Below are positions 1 to 8,559 of a DNA stretch of 64,000 nucleotides, one piece after another. The translations under genes were made by a program, and so were the position numbers. This stretch comes from Variovorax sp. OK212 (lineage in GTDB: Bacteria > Pseudomonadota > Gammaproteobacteria > Burkholderiales > Burkholderiaceae_C): positions 124,001-188,000 of the forward strand of contig NZ_FOLP01000004.1 of assembly GCF_900112425.1 (NCBI RefSeq), written 5' to 3'. The notes beneath the pieces are model-generated. The model made no database searches. It had not been told where the DNA came from and saw nothing but the letters and a program-made list of their open reading frames with translations. How positions within the stretch are numbered: the stretch's first letter is position 1; the number at the start of each line of letters is the position of its first letter.

Positions 1-502
1 GGAGCGCGCCGCGGGCCAGCCGTTCGCCACGCTGGCCAGCGAGCGCCTGTGGGCCCCGCTGGGCGCCGAAGACGCCGCCTGCATCACCGTCGACCCGAAG
101 GGCGCCGCCCGCTGCACCGGCGGCCTGTGCGCCACCGCGCGCGACCTCGCGCGCGTGGGCTGGATGGTGGCGCAGGGCGGGCGCGGCGCCGACGGCCGCG
201 CCGTGGTGCCCGCGGACTGGATCGACGACACGTGGCACGGCGGCGATGCCGAGGCCTGGCGCCAGGGCGAGTTCGCCGCCGGCTTCGCGGGCATGCGCAT
301 GCGCTACCGCAACGGCTGGTACGTGGTCGACGACGCGCCGGGCATGCTGTTCGCCATGGGCATCCACGGGCAGCACCTGTTCGTCGACCCGCGCAACGAA
401 CTGGTCATTGCCAAGCTGTCGTCGCAGAACCAGCCGATCGATGCGATCGCCACGGCACGCACGCTGCGGGCCGTGGGGGCGATCCGGCGCGCGCTGGCCT
501 GA
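1..502 (+). CDS. Serine hydrolase, beta-lactamase family (C-terminal part, 5' truncated)
   Basis: An open frame enters from the left edge (reading from base 2) and stops at 500-502. The residues C-T-G-G-L-C-A-T-A-R-D-L-A-R-V-G are typical of the region after the active site in class C beta-lactamase-like and 6-aminohexanoate-dimer hydrolase-like proteins, and the end (H-L-F-V-D-P, then an S-S-Q sequence) fits the family's C-terminus. The SxxK nucleophile motif lies upstream, outside the window, so activity and substrate cannot be judged. These proteins are usually periplasmic or cytoplasmic esterases, amidases or peptidases. About 166 residues are visible. Confidence 0.75.
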   Translation, partial: ERAAGQPFATLASERLWAPLGAEDAACITVDPKGAARCTGGLCATARDLARVGWMVAQGGRGADGRAVVPADWIDDTWHGGDAEAWRQGEFAAGFAGMRMRYRNGWYVVDDAPGMLFAMGIHGQHLFVDPRNELVIAKLSSQNQPIDAIATARTLRAVGAIRRALA

Positions 503-540
503 CGCGCGCTTGCGGCGCGGGTGAGCAGGCGGCCCCGCCC

Positions 541-575
541 GGTGCGGTGCGGTGCGGTGCGGTGCGGTGCGGTGC
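541..575. repeat. Pentanucleotide microsatellite (GGTGC)7
   Basis: Seven perfect head-to-tail copies of GGTGC fill the gap between the hydrolase stop and the ribosome binding site (GGAGG, 592-596) of the next gene. The tract ends about 15 bases before the GGAGG, so it lies in the promoter or leader region of the secreted protein gene. Copy-number change there could alter expression. Confidence 0.9.
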
Positions 576-608
576 GGAGACAATCCGCGCCGGAGGAATT
601 CCGTTCAC

Positions 609-1460
609 ATGATCTCGAAGAAAAAACAACGTGCCGCCATGCACGCCTGCGGCATCGCGCTGGCCGCGCTGAGCTTCGTGGCCCACGCCGAGCCGGATGC
701 GGCGGCGCCGGCCACGCTCGCCACGGAGGCTCCCGCCGCGCAGACGCCCGCCGAACCTGTAGCCGCACCCGCACCCGCACCCGCACCCGCACCCGCACCC
801 GCACCCGCACCCGCACCCGCACCCGCCTTGCCGCAGACCCGTGTGCTTTTCAAGCTCGGCGTCTACAAGCCGGGCATCGAGAAGCTTCGCGTGGTGCGCC
901 GCGAGGACACCGTCGGCCACGCCGCGGGACAGGTTGCCTTGAACGTGGCGTTCGCCGTGCTGGCGGGTGGCATGGCCGCGCAGGGCTTCTCGAAGGACGA
1001 CCTCGGCGGCACCACGCTCGCGGCGCTCGAGCAAGACCCGCTGGGCGTCAACCCGGCCATCAGCGACCTGACCGACGCGCTCGGCAAGGTCGCCACCGGC
1101 ATCTACCGCAAGCGCGCCGAAGCCGCGCACGCCCTGGCTCTCACGGACGGCTCCACACCCGAGGAGATCGCGGAGGCGGCCAAGGTCCAGGCGCAGGCCG
1201 ACACGCCGCTGCTGCCGGGTCCGTGGCACCTGGTCTACGAGAACCTGCTGGGGTCCGACGAGCTGTTCCGCCTGAAGTTCGGTGCCCAGCTCGGCCGCGC
1301 GGGCTTCATGCGCCCGCCGGCCGAATGCTTCTACCAGTCGGAGCCCGTCGCGTGGGCCCAGTGGCAGGCCGACAACTGGCAGCGCTTGCGCGAGGAGCGC
1401 GCCAAGGCCGTGGCCGCCTGCACCGCCGCGCTGGCCGCCACGCCTGAAAAGTTCTGGTGA
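609..1460 (+). CDS. Secreted protein of unknown function with an (Ala-Pro)10 tract
   Basis: 283 residues. The ATG at 609 was chosen because GGAGG sits 12-16 bases upstream and because the protein then starts with a good Sec signal peptide: a basic start (M-I-S-K-K-K-Q-R), a hydrophobic core and a likely cleavage after A-H-A near residue 27. An in-frame start at 552 would lie inside the GGTGC repeat. After the signal comes an Ala/Pro-rich linker with ten A-P pairs (about residues 53-72), which often marks a stalk anchored in the envelope. The rest is soluble, with a Gly/Ala-rich hydrophobic stretch near residue 120 (A-V-L-A-G-G-M-A-A-Q-G-F). I do not recognise the family. Confidence 0.75.
   Translation: MISKKKQRAAMHACGIALAALSFVAHAEPDAAAPATLATEAPAAQTPAEPVAAPAPAPAPAPAPAPAPAPAPALPQTRVLFKLGVYKPGIEKLRVVRREDTVGHAAGQVALNVAFAVLAGGMAAQGFSKDDLGGTTLAALEQDPLGVNPAISDLTDALGKVATGIYRKRAEAAHALALTDGSTPEEIAEAAKVQAQADTPLLPGPWHLVYENLLGSDELFRLKFGAQLGRAGFMRPPAECFYQSEPVAWAQWQADNWQRLREERAKAVAACTAALAATPEKFW
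765..824. repeat. Hexanucleotide microsatellite (GCACCC)10 inside a gene
   Basis: Ten perfect GCACCC units encode the Ala-Pro linker of the secreted protein. Because the unit is 6 bases, gain or loss of copies keeps the frame and only changes linker length. Confidence 0.9.
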
Positions 1461-1552
1461 CTGCGCGCCACCGCGGCCCTTTCAAGGGCTGCGGGCCTGT
1501 GCGAGCTGCCCCACGCCTGTCGAGCGCCAATCCGTCTGGAACTGCTTCAACC

Positions 1553-1963
1553 ATGGACATCAGGGACCCCGCGAACCTGGCCCGTATCCTGGCGCGCCAC
1601 GGCAGCGCCGCCGGCACGTCCCTCGACTGCTTCGGCACGCCCGAGGACCCGGAAGACTTCATGTACTTCACGGTGCTGGAAGACCGGCTGCACATCGACA
1701 TCCAGCGCGTGCTGGTCGAGGTCGGCAGCTTCTACTTCCGCTTCACGCTGCAACGACAAAGTGCGCAGGTGGTGGTGACGCGCACGCTGAGCAACGTGGA
1801 AGGCACCCACAAGCGCATCCGCGCCGAACTCGGCGACGACCATGCGAAGGACCGCATTGGCGTGCCGTTCCAGACCCTGTCGAAAGACGAGGAGGCATGG
1901 GTGGCGACGGCGCTGCAGACCTTCGCGGCCGACTGGATGAGGCCTGCCGCACCCAGCGCCTGA
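1553..1963 (+). CDS. Small protein of unknown function
   Basis: 136 residues from the ATG at 1553. An in-frame ATG at 1457 would add 32 residues of low-complexity, Arg-rich sequence overlapping the end of the previous gene, so the shorter form is preferred, although no strong Shine-Dalgarno is seen. The protein is soluble and mixed alpha/beta, with acidic stretches (P-E-D-P-E-D-F), no signal peptide and no membrane segment. It follows the Ala-Pro-rich protein gene after 92 bases on the same strand and ends 16 bases before the convergent reductase gene. Not recognised. Confidence 0.6.
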   Translation: MDIRDPANLARILARHGSAAGTSLDCFGTPEDPEDFMYFTVLEDRLHIDIQRVLVEVGSFYFRFTLQRQSAQVVVTRTLSNVEGTHKRIRAELGDDHAKDRIGVPFQTLSKDEEAWVATALQTFAADWMRPAAPSA

Positions 1964-1979
1964 GCGATCCGTCCGGGCT

Positions 1980-2957
1980 TCAGTACAGCCCGAGCTGGCG
2001 CGTGCGCAGCCGCGCCAGCCCCAGCAGCGCATCGGTGAACGGCGTGGCCACGCCCGTCAGTTCGCCGAGTTCGCGCACCACCGTCACCAGCGCGTCGAGC
2101 TCCACCGAGCGGCCGGCCTCCACGTCCTGCAGCATCGAGGTCTTGAACGCGCCCAGCTTCAGCGTGACCGCGTGGCGGTCTTCCGGGCTCTGCGTGATCT
2201 CGATGCCGATGCGCCGGCCGATTTCCTTGGCCTCCAGCATCACGGCCGAGATGAAGCCGCGCACGTAGTCGTCGCCCATGATCAGGTCGGTGGTGGCGCC
2301 GGTGAGCGCGCTGATGGGGTTCACCGTCATGTTGCCCCACAGCTTGAACCACACGTCCTTCTGGATCTGCGGCGACAGCGTGGTGTCGATGCCGGTGCTC
2401 CTGAGCAGCTCGACCAGTTTCTGCACGCGCGGCGTGGCTTCGCCCGACGGCTCGCCCACGATCAGCCCGTTGCCGAAGTGGTGCCGCACCACGCCCGGCG
2501 CGTCGAGCGAGCAGCTGCAATGCACCACGCAGCCGATCACGTTGCGCGACGGAATGGCGCGCGCAATGGCGCCTTCGGGGTCGACGGCCGCGAGCCGGTG
2601 GCCCGTGATCTCGCCGCCGAAGCCGCCTTCGAGGAACCACCATGGCACGCCGTTCATGGCCACCAGCACGAGGGTGTCGGCGCCGATCAGCGGGCCGATG
2701 CGCTCGGCCACGCCGGCCAGCGCGGGCGCCTTCACGGCGATGATCACCAGGTCCTGCACGCCGAGCTCAGTGGGGTCGGCCACCGCGTTGACGGGCACGC
2801 GCGTGCGAACGTCGCCACGCATCAGGCTGAGGCCGTCGCGCTGCAGCGCGTCGAGCGTGGCGCCGCGCGCCACCACGTTGAGGCGTTCGCCGGCTTGCGC
2901 CAGGCTGACGCCGATCCAGCCGCCGATGGCGCCGGCGCCGTAGATGCAAATCTTCAT
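1980..2957 (-). CDS. 2-dehydropantoate 2-reductase family protein (ApbA/PanE)
   Basis: 325 residues, starting M-K-I-C-I-Y-G-A-G-A-I-G-G, the N-terminal Rossmann NADPH-binding motif (GxGxxG) of the family. The C-terminal half has the all-alpha ApbA/PanE domain. The family reduces 2-dehydropantoate to pantoate in coenzyme A synthesis, but many paralogues act on other 2-oxo acids. Here it is the last gene of a catabolic set (class II aldolase 19 bases upstream, Bug receptor, IlvD-like dehydratase), which suggests reduction of a ketoacid intermediate and not a vitamin role. A longer in-frame ORF exists, but this ATG begins exactly at the nucleotide-binding strand. Confidence 0.85.
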   Translation of the reverse strand: MKICIYGAGAIGGWIGVSLAQAGERLNVVARGATLDALQRDGLSLMRGDVRTRVPVNAVADPTELGVQDLVIIAVKAPALAGVAERIGPLIGADTLVLVAMNGVPWWFLEGGFGGEITGHRLAAVDPEGAIARAIPSRNVIGCVVHCSCSLDAPGVVRHHFGNGLIVGEPSGEATPRVQKLVELLRSTGIDTTLSPQIQKDVWFKLWGNMTVNPISALTGATTDLIMGDDYVRGFISAVMLEAKEIGRRIGIEITQSPEDRHAVTLKLGAFKTSMLQDVEAGRSVELDALVTVVRELGELTGVATPFTDALLGLARLRTRQLGLY

Positions 2958-2976
2958 GGGGTCTGTCGCTTCAGGT

Positions 2977-3777
2977 TCAGTTGCGGTACGAAGGGTCGAT
3001 GCGGTCCACTTGCCGCACCAGCGCATTGAACACATCCTGCCCGGCGCCGTGCTCGGGGCTGAACTGCAGCGCGTCGCGCGTGCAGCGCCGGGCGATTTCC
3101 TCGCTCACCGGAATGGCCTGGCCCATCGAGAAGGTGGCCATCTGGATCTCGCAGGCGCGCTGCAGCGTCCACAGGATCGCGAAGGTCTGCGGCAGCGTCT
3201 GGCCCCAGGCCAGCAGGCCGTGGTTGCGCAGGATCACCGCGTTGCGCTCGCCGATGCTCTTGAGCAGGCGCGGGCCTTCGTCAGCATGGATGGTGATGCC
3301 CTCGAAGTCGTGGTACGCCACCATGCCGTGCAGCTGCGCGGTGTAGAAGTTGGTCTGCTGCAGGCCGCCCTGCAGGCAGGCCACGGCCACGCCGGCGGTG
3401 GTGTGGGTGTGCATCACGCAGTGCGCGCCCGGCAGGCCGTCGTGGATGGCCGCATGCACCACGAAGCCGGCCGGGTTCACCTTGTGCGTCGAGCCGTCGA
3501 GCACCTTGCCTTGCAGGTCGATCTTCACCAGGTTGCTGGCCGTGACCTCGCTGTAGTGAAGCCCGAAGGGGTTGATGAGGAACTGCTTCTCGCCACCGGT
3601 CACGCTGTCGGGCAGCCGCACCGTGATGTGGTTGTAGATCATCTCGACCCAGCCCAGCATCGCGAACACGCGGTAGCAGGCCGCGAGCTCCTCGCGCGCG
3701 GCGCGCTCGTCGGGATGGATCGAGGGATGGACCAGCGCCGACGTGGACGACGGCGCGGGGGTGGCGAGTGTGTTCAT
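2977..3777 (-). CDS. Class II aldolase/adducin family protein
   Basis: 266 residues. The motif M-H-T-H-T near residue 123 supplies two histidines of the zinc site of class II aldolases and epimerases (L-fuculose-1-phosphate aldolase, L-ribulose-5-phosphate 4-epimerase), and a further H follows in the R-N-H-G-L-L segment. Family members cleave or epimerise phosphorylated or free sugar acids in the cytoplasm. The exact substrate is not visible. It lies between the reductase and Bug receptor genes, 18-19 bases from each, so probably one transcript. Its partners (receptor, dehydratase, reductase) suggest breakdown of an imported hydroxy- or sugar-type acid. Confidence 0.85.
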   Translation of the reverse strand: MNTLATPAPSSTSALVHPSIHPDERAAREELAACYRVFAMLGWVEMIYNHITVRLPDSVTGGEKQFLINPFGLHYSEVTASNLVKIDLQGKVLDGSTHKVNPAGFVVHAAIHDGLPGAHCVMHTHTTAGVAVACLQGGLQQTNFYTAQLHGMVAYHDFEGITIHADEGPRLLKSIGERNAVILRNHGLLAWGQTLPQTFAILWTLQRACEIQMATFSMGQAIPVSEEIARRCTRDALQFSPEHGAGQDVFNALVRQVDRIDPSYRN

Positions 3778-3795
3778 TGCAGTTCCTTCATGGGT

Positions 3796-4788
3796 TTAGC
3801 CTTCCGCGGTGAAGCCGACCTCTTTCACGATCGGCGCCCACTTGGCGGTGTCTTTCTTCAACAGGTCGGTCAGCTCGGCCGGTGTGGAAGACATCGCCTC
3901 CAGGCCGAAGGTGCCGAGGCCGTCGATCACGTCCTTTTGCGCCAGGGCGTTCTTCATGGCCGTGTTCAGCCTGGTCACCAGCTCCGGCGAGGCCTTGGCC
4001 GGCAGGAAGAAGGCGAACCACTCGCTGTGCGCCATGTCCTTCAGGCCTTGTTCGCCGAAGGTGGGCACGTCGGGCGCGAAGCGGCTGCGCTTGGCACCCG
4101 ACACGCCCAGGATGCGCACCTTGCCCGACTGCAGGTGCTGCGTGATGTCGCCGATGGGCCCCGACACCGCCGAGATGTTGCTGCCCAGCAAGTCGAGCAT
4201 GGCCGGCTGCGTGCCGCGGTAGGCCGCGTGCTTGAGCTCGACGCCGCCCTTCTTGCCCAGCAGCGCGCCGATGAAGTGCGGCGTGGAGCCCGCGGCCGGC
4301 GAGCCGAAGTTGGCGCCCTCGGGGTTGGCCTTGGCCCAGGCCAGGAACTCGGGCACCGTCTTCACGCTGGCCGGCACGGCCGGGCCCACGGCAAAGCCGA
4401 AGTCGAAGATGCAGGCCAGGCTCACGGGCGTGATGTCGACCATCGGGTCGTACGGCAGTTTCTTGTAGATGTGCGGGTAGATCGTGAGGATCGAGGTCGG
4501 CGTCTGCAGGATGGTGCTGCCGTCGGCCGGGCGGGCCTTCACGTAGCTCACGGCGATCTGGCCGCCCGCGCCGGTGCGGTTCTCGACCACGGCGGTCTTG
4601 GCGTACTCGGGGCTGAGCTTCAGCGCCAGGCGCCGGCAGGTCGTGTCCGACGTGCCGCCGGCCGCGAAGCCGGTAACGATGGTGGCGGTCTCGATGTTCA
4701 TCGCTTGCGCGAAGACGTTCTGGCCCAGGCTGGCCATCAAGGCCGAGGCACTGGTGGTCTGCAGGATCTGGCGGCGCGTGAAGCTCAT
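3796..4788 (-). CDS. Bug-type periplasmic substrate-binding protein (tripartite tricarboxylate transporter receptor)
   Basis: 330 residues from the ATG at 4788, which has a purine-rich GGAGAGAGA just upstream. The N-terminus carries a Tat-like signal (S-F-T-R-R-Q-I-L-Q, then a hydrophobic stretch ending V-F-A-Q-A). Typical Bug features follow: G-F-A-A-G-G-T-S-D-T ligand loop, E-N-R-T-G-A-G-G, and P-Y-D-P near residue 110. Bug proteins bind carboxylates for TctAB permeases, but no tctA or tctB gene is present in this window. It sits in the aldolase/dehydratase gene set and so probably captures that pathway's substrate. Confidence 0.9.
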   Translation of the reverse strand: MSFTRRQILQTTSASALMASLGQNVFAQAMNIETATIVTGFAAGGTSDTTCRRLALKLSPEYAKTAVVENRTGAGGQIAVSYVKARPADGSTILQTPTSILTIYPHIYKKLPYDPMVDITPVSLACIFDFGFAVGPAVPASVKTVPEFLAWAKANPEGANFGSPAAGSTPHFIGALLGKKGGVELKHAAYRGTQPAMLDLLGSNISAVSGPIGDITQHLQSGKVRILGVSGAKRSRFAPDVPTFGEQGLKDMAHSEWFAFFLPAKASPELVTRLNTAMKNALAQKDVIDGLGTFGLEAMSSTPAELTDLLKKDTAKWAPIVKEVGFTAEG

Positions 4789-4820
4789 GGTGTCTCTCTC
4801 CGGACGGTTGTTGTGGAGGG

Positions 4821-6554
4821 TCAAGACTCGTCGCGCAGCCAGGTGACCGCGCCCGAGTGGGTCACGGCGCCCTGGTGGGCAGGGCGCACGGTGAGCGCGT
4901 ATTTTTCCAACAAACCGCCTTTTGGCGCCCCCGCGTTTACCTCACGTCCGGCAAGGCGCGACGCGATTTCTTCCGCCGTCAGTTCCACCGAAATGTTGCG
5001 CGCTTCGGCCCGCGCGTCGATGGCGATCACGTCGCCGTCGCGCAGCGCCGCAATGGGGCCGCCGTCCGCGGCTTCAGGCCCCGCATAACCAATGCACAGG
5101 CCGCGCGTGGCGCCCGAGAAACGCCCGTCGGTCAGCAGCGCCACCTTGTCGCCCATGCCCTGGCCGTAGAGCAGCGCGGTGATGCCCAGCATCTCGCGCA
5201 TGCCGGGGCTGCCCCTGGGGCCTTCGTTGCGGATCACAATCACGTCGCCCGGCTCATAGCGGCGGTTCTGCACTGCCGCCTGCGCCTCTTCCTCGGAGTT
5301 GAAGACGCGCGCCGGCCCGCGGAACACCAGCCCCTTGAGGCCCGCGGTCTTGAGCAGCGCGCCGTCGGGGCACAGGTTGCCCTTGAGCACCGCCAGCCCG
5401 CCGTCGCGCGTGATCGGGTTGCCGGCCTCGCGCACCACGCGGCCGTCGGGCGCCAGCGCGCCGGCCAGTTCCTCGGCCATGCTGCGGCCGGTGAAGGTGA
5501 GCGCGTCGCCGTGCAGGAAGCCCTGCTCCAGCAGCGTGCGCAGGATGACGCCCGCGCCGCCGATGTAGAACACGTCGCGCGCCAGGTACTGGCCGCCCGG
5601 GCGCAGGTCGGCGATGAGCGGCGTGCGCGCGAACACTTCGGCCACGTCGTCGAGGTGGAACTTGATGCCCGCCTCGTGCGCGATGGCCGGCAGGTGCAGC
5701 GCGGCGTTGGTCGAGCCGCCCGTGGCCGACACCACGGCGCAGGCGTTTTCGAGTGCCTTGCGCGTGACGATGTCGCGCGGCAGCGGGCTGTCGCCCATCA
5801 CCGCCTTCATGAGCGTCTTGGCGGCGCGGCGCATCAGCGGTGCGCGCTCGCTGAACACGGCGGGCACCATGCTGGAGCCGATGGGCGCCAGGCCCAATGC
5901 CTCCGACACCATGCCCATGGTGTTGGCCGTGAACTGCCCGGCGCAGGCGCCGGCCGTGGGCAGGCAGGCGCGGCTCATGGCGTCGAGCTCGTCGGGCGTG
6001 GCCGTGCCGGCCAGCACCTTGCCGATGGTCTCGTAGGTGTCGACCACGTTGAGGTCGCGCCCGTCGGGGCCGGGCATCTGCCCCGGCAGCGCCGAGCCGC
6101 CGTGCACGAACACGCTGGGCACGTTGCAGCGCACCATGCCCATCATCAGCCCCGGCAGGTTCTTGTCGCAGGCGCCGATGGCGAAGATGCCGTCCCACTG
6201 GTGGCCGCGCGTGGAGGCCTCCACGCTGTCGGCGATCAGCTCGCGCGAGATCAGCGAGAAGCGCATGCCCGAGTGCGCCATCGTCAGGCCGTCGCTGATC
6301 GACACCACCGGGCATTCGTGCGGCGTGCCGCCGCCGGCGTAGATGCCGGTCTTGGCGTGCTGCGCCTGCTCGCGCAGGTTGAGGTTGCACGGGCTCATCT
6401 CGCCGCCCGTGTGGAACACGCCGATGTGCGGGCGCGCGATGTCCTCGTCGTCCTGGCCCAGCGCGTGCAGGAAGCTGCGCGTGGTCGCGCGGATCGTGCC
6501 CTCGCGGATGGTGGCGGAGCGAAAGCGCTTGTTCGGGTCGGTAGGCGTGGTCAT
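4821..6554 (-). CDS. IlvD/Edd family dehydratase (dihydroxy-acid or sugar-acid dehydratase)
   Basis: 577 residues. Three cysteines at the positions used for the iron-sulfur cluster in this family are present: C56 (S-P-C-N-L), C129 (G-A-C-D-K-N-L-P-G) and C204 ([11 protein letters not shown]). The family dehydrates dihydroxy acids: 2,3-dihydroxy-isovalerate in valine synthesis, or aldonic acids in sugar catabolism. The housekeeping IlvD of related bacteria has a different N-terminus as I recall it, and here the gene heads a catabolic set with a Bug receptor and a class II aldolase. I therefore favour a catabolic sugar- or hydroxy-acid dehydratase. The name dihydroxy-acid dehydratase cannot be excluded. 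Confidence 0.85.
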   Translation of the reverse strand: MTTPTDPNKRFRSATIREGTIRATTRSFLHALGQDDEDIARPHIGVFHTGGEMSPCNLNLREQAQHAKTGIYAGGGTPHECPVVSISDGLTMAHSGMRFSLISRELIADSVEASTRGHQWDGIFAIGACDKNLPGLMMGMVRCNVPSVFVHGGSALPGQMPGPDGRDLNVVDTYETIGKVLAGTATPDELDAMSRACLPTAGACAGQFTANTMGMVSEALGLAPIGSSMVPAVFSERAPLMRRAAKTLMKAVMGDSPLPRDIVTRKALENACAVVSATGGSTNAALHLPAIAHEAGIKFHLDDVAEVFARTPLIADLRPGGQYLARDVFYIGGAGVILRTLLEQGFLHGDALTFTGRSMAEELAGALAPDGRVVREAGNPITRDGGLAVLKGNLCPDGALLKTAGLKGLVFRGPARVFNSEEEAQAAVQNRRYEPGDVIVIRNEGPRGSPGMREMLGITALLYGQGMGDKVALLTDGRFSGATRGLCIGYAGPEAADGGPIAALRDGDVIAIDARAEARNISVELTAEEIASRLAGREVNAGAPKGGLLEKYALTVRPAHQGAVTHSGAVTWLRDES

Positions 6555-6599
6555 CGGGCTGGCATGGGCTGGCGTGATTTCAATGAAGGCGAAGGGGTG

Positions 6600-7079
6600 T
6601 CAGAACATGCCGTTGGTGTTCACGGCGGTCTCGGGCACGGGCTGCACCACGTCCCAGTGCTCGACGATCTTCCCGTTCTCCAGCTTGAAGATGTCGACGA
6701 TGGCGCTGCCGCGCGTGCCCGGCTCGCGCACCGCGTTCACATGCAGGATCACGTAGTCGCCGTCGACGAAGCTGCGCTTGATCACGCTGCGCGAGTTCGG
6801 AAACTTCTCGCGCAGGAAGGCGATGAACTTGCGAAAGCCCTCGGGGCCGTCGGCCGCCGTGGGGTTGTGCTGCACGTAGCGGTTGCCCACGTATTGCAGC
6901 GCCGCCTCGGCGTCCTTCTGGTTCAGGCCCTTCTCGTAGAAGGCGAGCACGGCCTGGCGGTTGGCTTCCTGCTGGGCCGTGGTGGCCGTGGTACCCGGCT
7001 TGCCGCCGCCCATGGGCGCGCAGGCGGCGAGGAACAAGGTGGCTGCCGCGGCCAGGGCCGCCAGGGTGGTGCGTTGCAT
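6600..7079 (-). CDS. NTF2-like/SnoaL-like lipoprotein
   Basis: 159 residues. The ATG at 7079 was chosen over 7097 because a GGAG lies just upstream of it. The signal peptide ends in the lipobox L-A-A-C (cysteine near residue 20), so the mature protein is probably lipid-anchored in the periplasm. The body matches the SnoaL/NTF2 fold, with the stretch Y-V-Q-H-N-P-T-A-A-D-G-P-E-G-F typical of ester-cyclase-like members. Members bind small hydrophobic or acidic molecules, often without proven catalysis. It precedes the IlvD-like gene by 45 bases on the same strand and may be the first gene of that transcript. Confidence 0.75.
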   Translation of the reverse strand: MQRTTLAALAAAATLFLAACAPMGGGKPGTTATTAQQEANRQAVLAFYEKGLNQKDAEAALQYVGNRYVQHNPTAADGPEGFRKFIAFLREKFPNSRSVIKRSFVDGDYVILHVNAVREPGTRGSAIVDIFKLENGKIVEHWDVVQPVPETAVNTNGMF

Positions 7080-7101
7080 CGAGAGGCTCCAGTGCATGAG
7101 G

Positions 7102-8559
7102 TCAGTCTGTCTTGAGATTCACTGCCAGGGCGCGTTCTTCCCTTGGCAGTACGAGGAGGTGCTTTTCATCGCCGGTTCTTTTCCACGCGGACGCCGCTTG
7201 CATCACGCGCAGAACGATCTTTTCGAATTCGGCGCTCACTGCCGGTTCGGCAAGTGCATTGAATATCCGCTCGCCCGAGCCATGGTGCTCATCGACTTCC
7301 CGTTTGCCTTCGGCACGGTCGAGCCCTTCGCGCAGTTCGGCTTCGGCATACCAGATGCGCAGACTCTCCACCAACAGTCCGACGGGCTCGCCTCGCTGCT
7401 GCTTCACTTCCATGCAAAGCCGCATCAGCGGATCGGTCAACTCGTAGAAGCTCTCGCGTCCTGCTTCGATCGAGTGCACATAGCGCTTCTCTCGCAGCTG
7501 CCTGAGCTGTCCCGAGCAGGTCTGGGGCGTGATGAAGCAGGCCTTTGCAATCTGCTTGACCGGCGCCGCGCCGCGATAGCTCACGAGGTATTCCACGATC
7601 TTCCGCTGTTGCCCCGAAAGCTCCTTCATGCGCGCCTGGTAGTAGGGCGTGAGTTCGTCCAGCGTGTGCATCACTGCCTGCACCAGTTCGTCGAGCGCTT
7701 CGCGGCTCAGGAATTGCGCAAGGATCACGTAGATGCGCGGGTTGCCCTCCGCGAGGTGGTGCACCGCGCGAATGCGTGCACGAGCCTTTCGTGTTTCCAT
7801 GAACTCGGTCAAGGCACTGTCGCCGCGCTCCACCGCGATCTTCTTCAGCAGATCGACGACGTCTTCGAGGCTGAGTTCCTTCAATGCCTGGATATCGAAG
7901 AAGCCGTAGAACGGCGATTTCTGAAGGCTCACGCCAGCGAACAGGGCGGGTGTCGTGGCGACCAGAACGAGTTGCGGGTGGTTCTGGATGAACGCCCGAA
8001 ACTGGCGCTGGCCGGCATCGCCAAGCTGATCGAAGAGGTCGTCCAGGTTTTCCATCAGCACGACAAGCGTCTTGTTGCCGAGCACCTCCAACAGAAGCGA
8101 CGTGCCTTGCGACTCCGCCTGCTTGAGCGTCAGCTCATACAACGGCGCCGTTTGCGCCGCGATGCCCAGTGCTGGAGCCTGTTGGTCCAGCGTGCGCAGG
8201 ATGCGCAATACCAGTTCGAAGAAGCTGGTCACGCCCCATTCTTCTTCGCGCATCCATGCGATCAAGCCTCGTTCTTGAATTTCCTTCGACGTCGAAAGCC
8301 GGTGATGCAGCAGCGAGATCAGGTGGGTCTTGCCGATGCCGCGCGGGCCGACGAAGAGGTAGTGGTGCTTGGCGCGTGTCGTCACGCTGTGCACGACATC
8401 GTCGCAGCACGCGTCGATCAATGGCTGGCGTTGAACCAGCATGTGCTGCAGCGTGTCGGGCTGCATCATGCTCGGCGTGAAATGCGAGAGATAGAGCGCC
8501 TTCTGCGCCATCTGCGTCATTGGCGTGGGCACGACGGAAGGCGCATTCTTCTTCGTCAT
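7102..8559 (-). CDS. P-loop ATPase with a winged-helix-like C-terminus (ORC/STAND-like), second gene of a pair
   Basis: 485 residues from the ATG at 8559, which overlaps the stop of the upstream ATPase gene (ATGA, 8556-8559). Walker A is G-P-R-G-I-G-K-T (residues 71-78). Walker B is T-L-V-V-L-M-E-N-L-D-D (164-174), with a V-L-V-A-T-T-P sensor-like strand after it. From about residue 320 the sequence looks like a DNA-binding winged helix (Q-Q-R-K-I-V-E-Y-L ... T-P-Q-T-C-S-G-Q-L-R-Q-L), followed by a helical tail. The architecture resembles ORC/Cdc6-like and STAND ATPases. No nuclease, protease or other effector domain is visible. GC is clearly lower than in neighbouring genes. The role is unknown. 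Confidence 0.8.
   Translation of the reverse strand: MTKKNAPSVVPTPMTQMAQKALYLSHFTPSMMQPDTLQHMLVQRQPLIDACCDDVVHSVTTRAKHHYLFVGPRGIGKTHLISLLHHRLSTSKEIQERGLIAWMREEEWGVTSFFELVLRILRTLDQQAPALGIAAQTAPLYELTLKQAESQGTSLLLEVLGNKTLVVLMENLDDLFDQLGDAGQRQFRAFIQNHPQLVLVATTPALFAGVSLQKSPFYGFFDIQALKELSLEDVVDLLKKIAVERGDSALTEFMETRKARARIRAVHHLAEGNPRIYVILAQFLSREALDELVQAVMHTLDELTPYYQARMKELSGQQRKIVEYLVSYRGAAPVKQIAKACFITPQTCSGQLRQLREKRYVHSIEAGRESFYELTDPLMRLCMEVKQQRGEPVGLLVESLRIWYAEAELREGLDRAEGKREVDEHHGSGERIFNALAEPAVSAEFEKIVLRVMQAASAWKRTGDEKHLLVLPREERALAVNLKTD

Noticed and set aside
1980..2957. Assignment as the pantothenate-pathway panE
   Set aside because: Only the family is visible. The neighbours are catabolic and no other pantothenate gene is near, so the symbol was withheld.
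2944..5088. Very long plus-strand open frame (714 codons) opposite the class II aldolase, Bug receptor and dehydratase genes
   Set aside because: It mirrors well-recognised minus-strand genes, is rich in Arg, Gly, Val and His as expected for antisense frames in high-GC DNA, and has no recognisable domain. The same applies to many other long antisense frames in the window.
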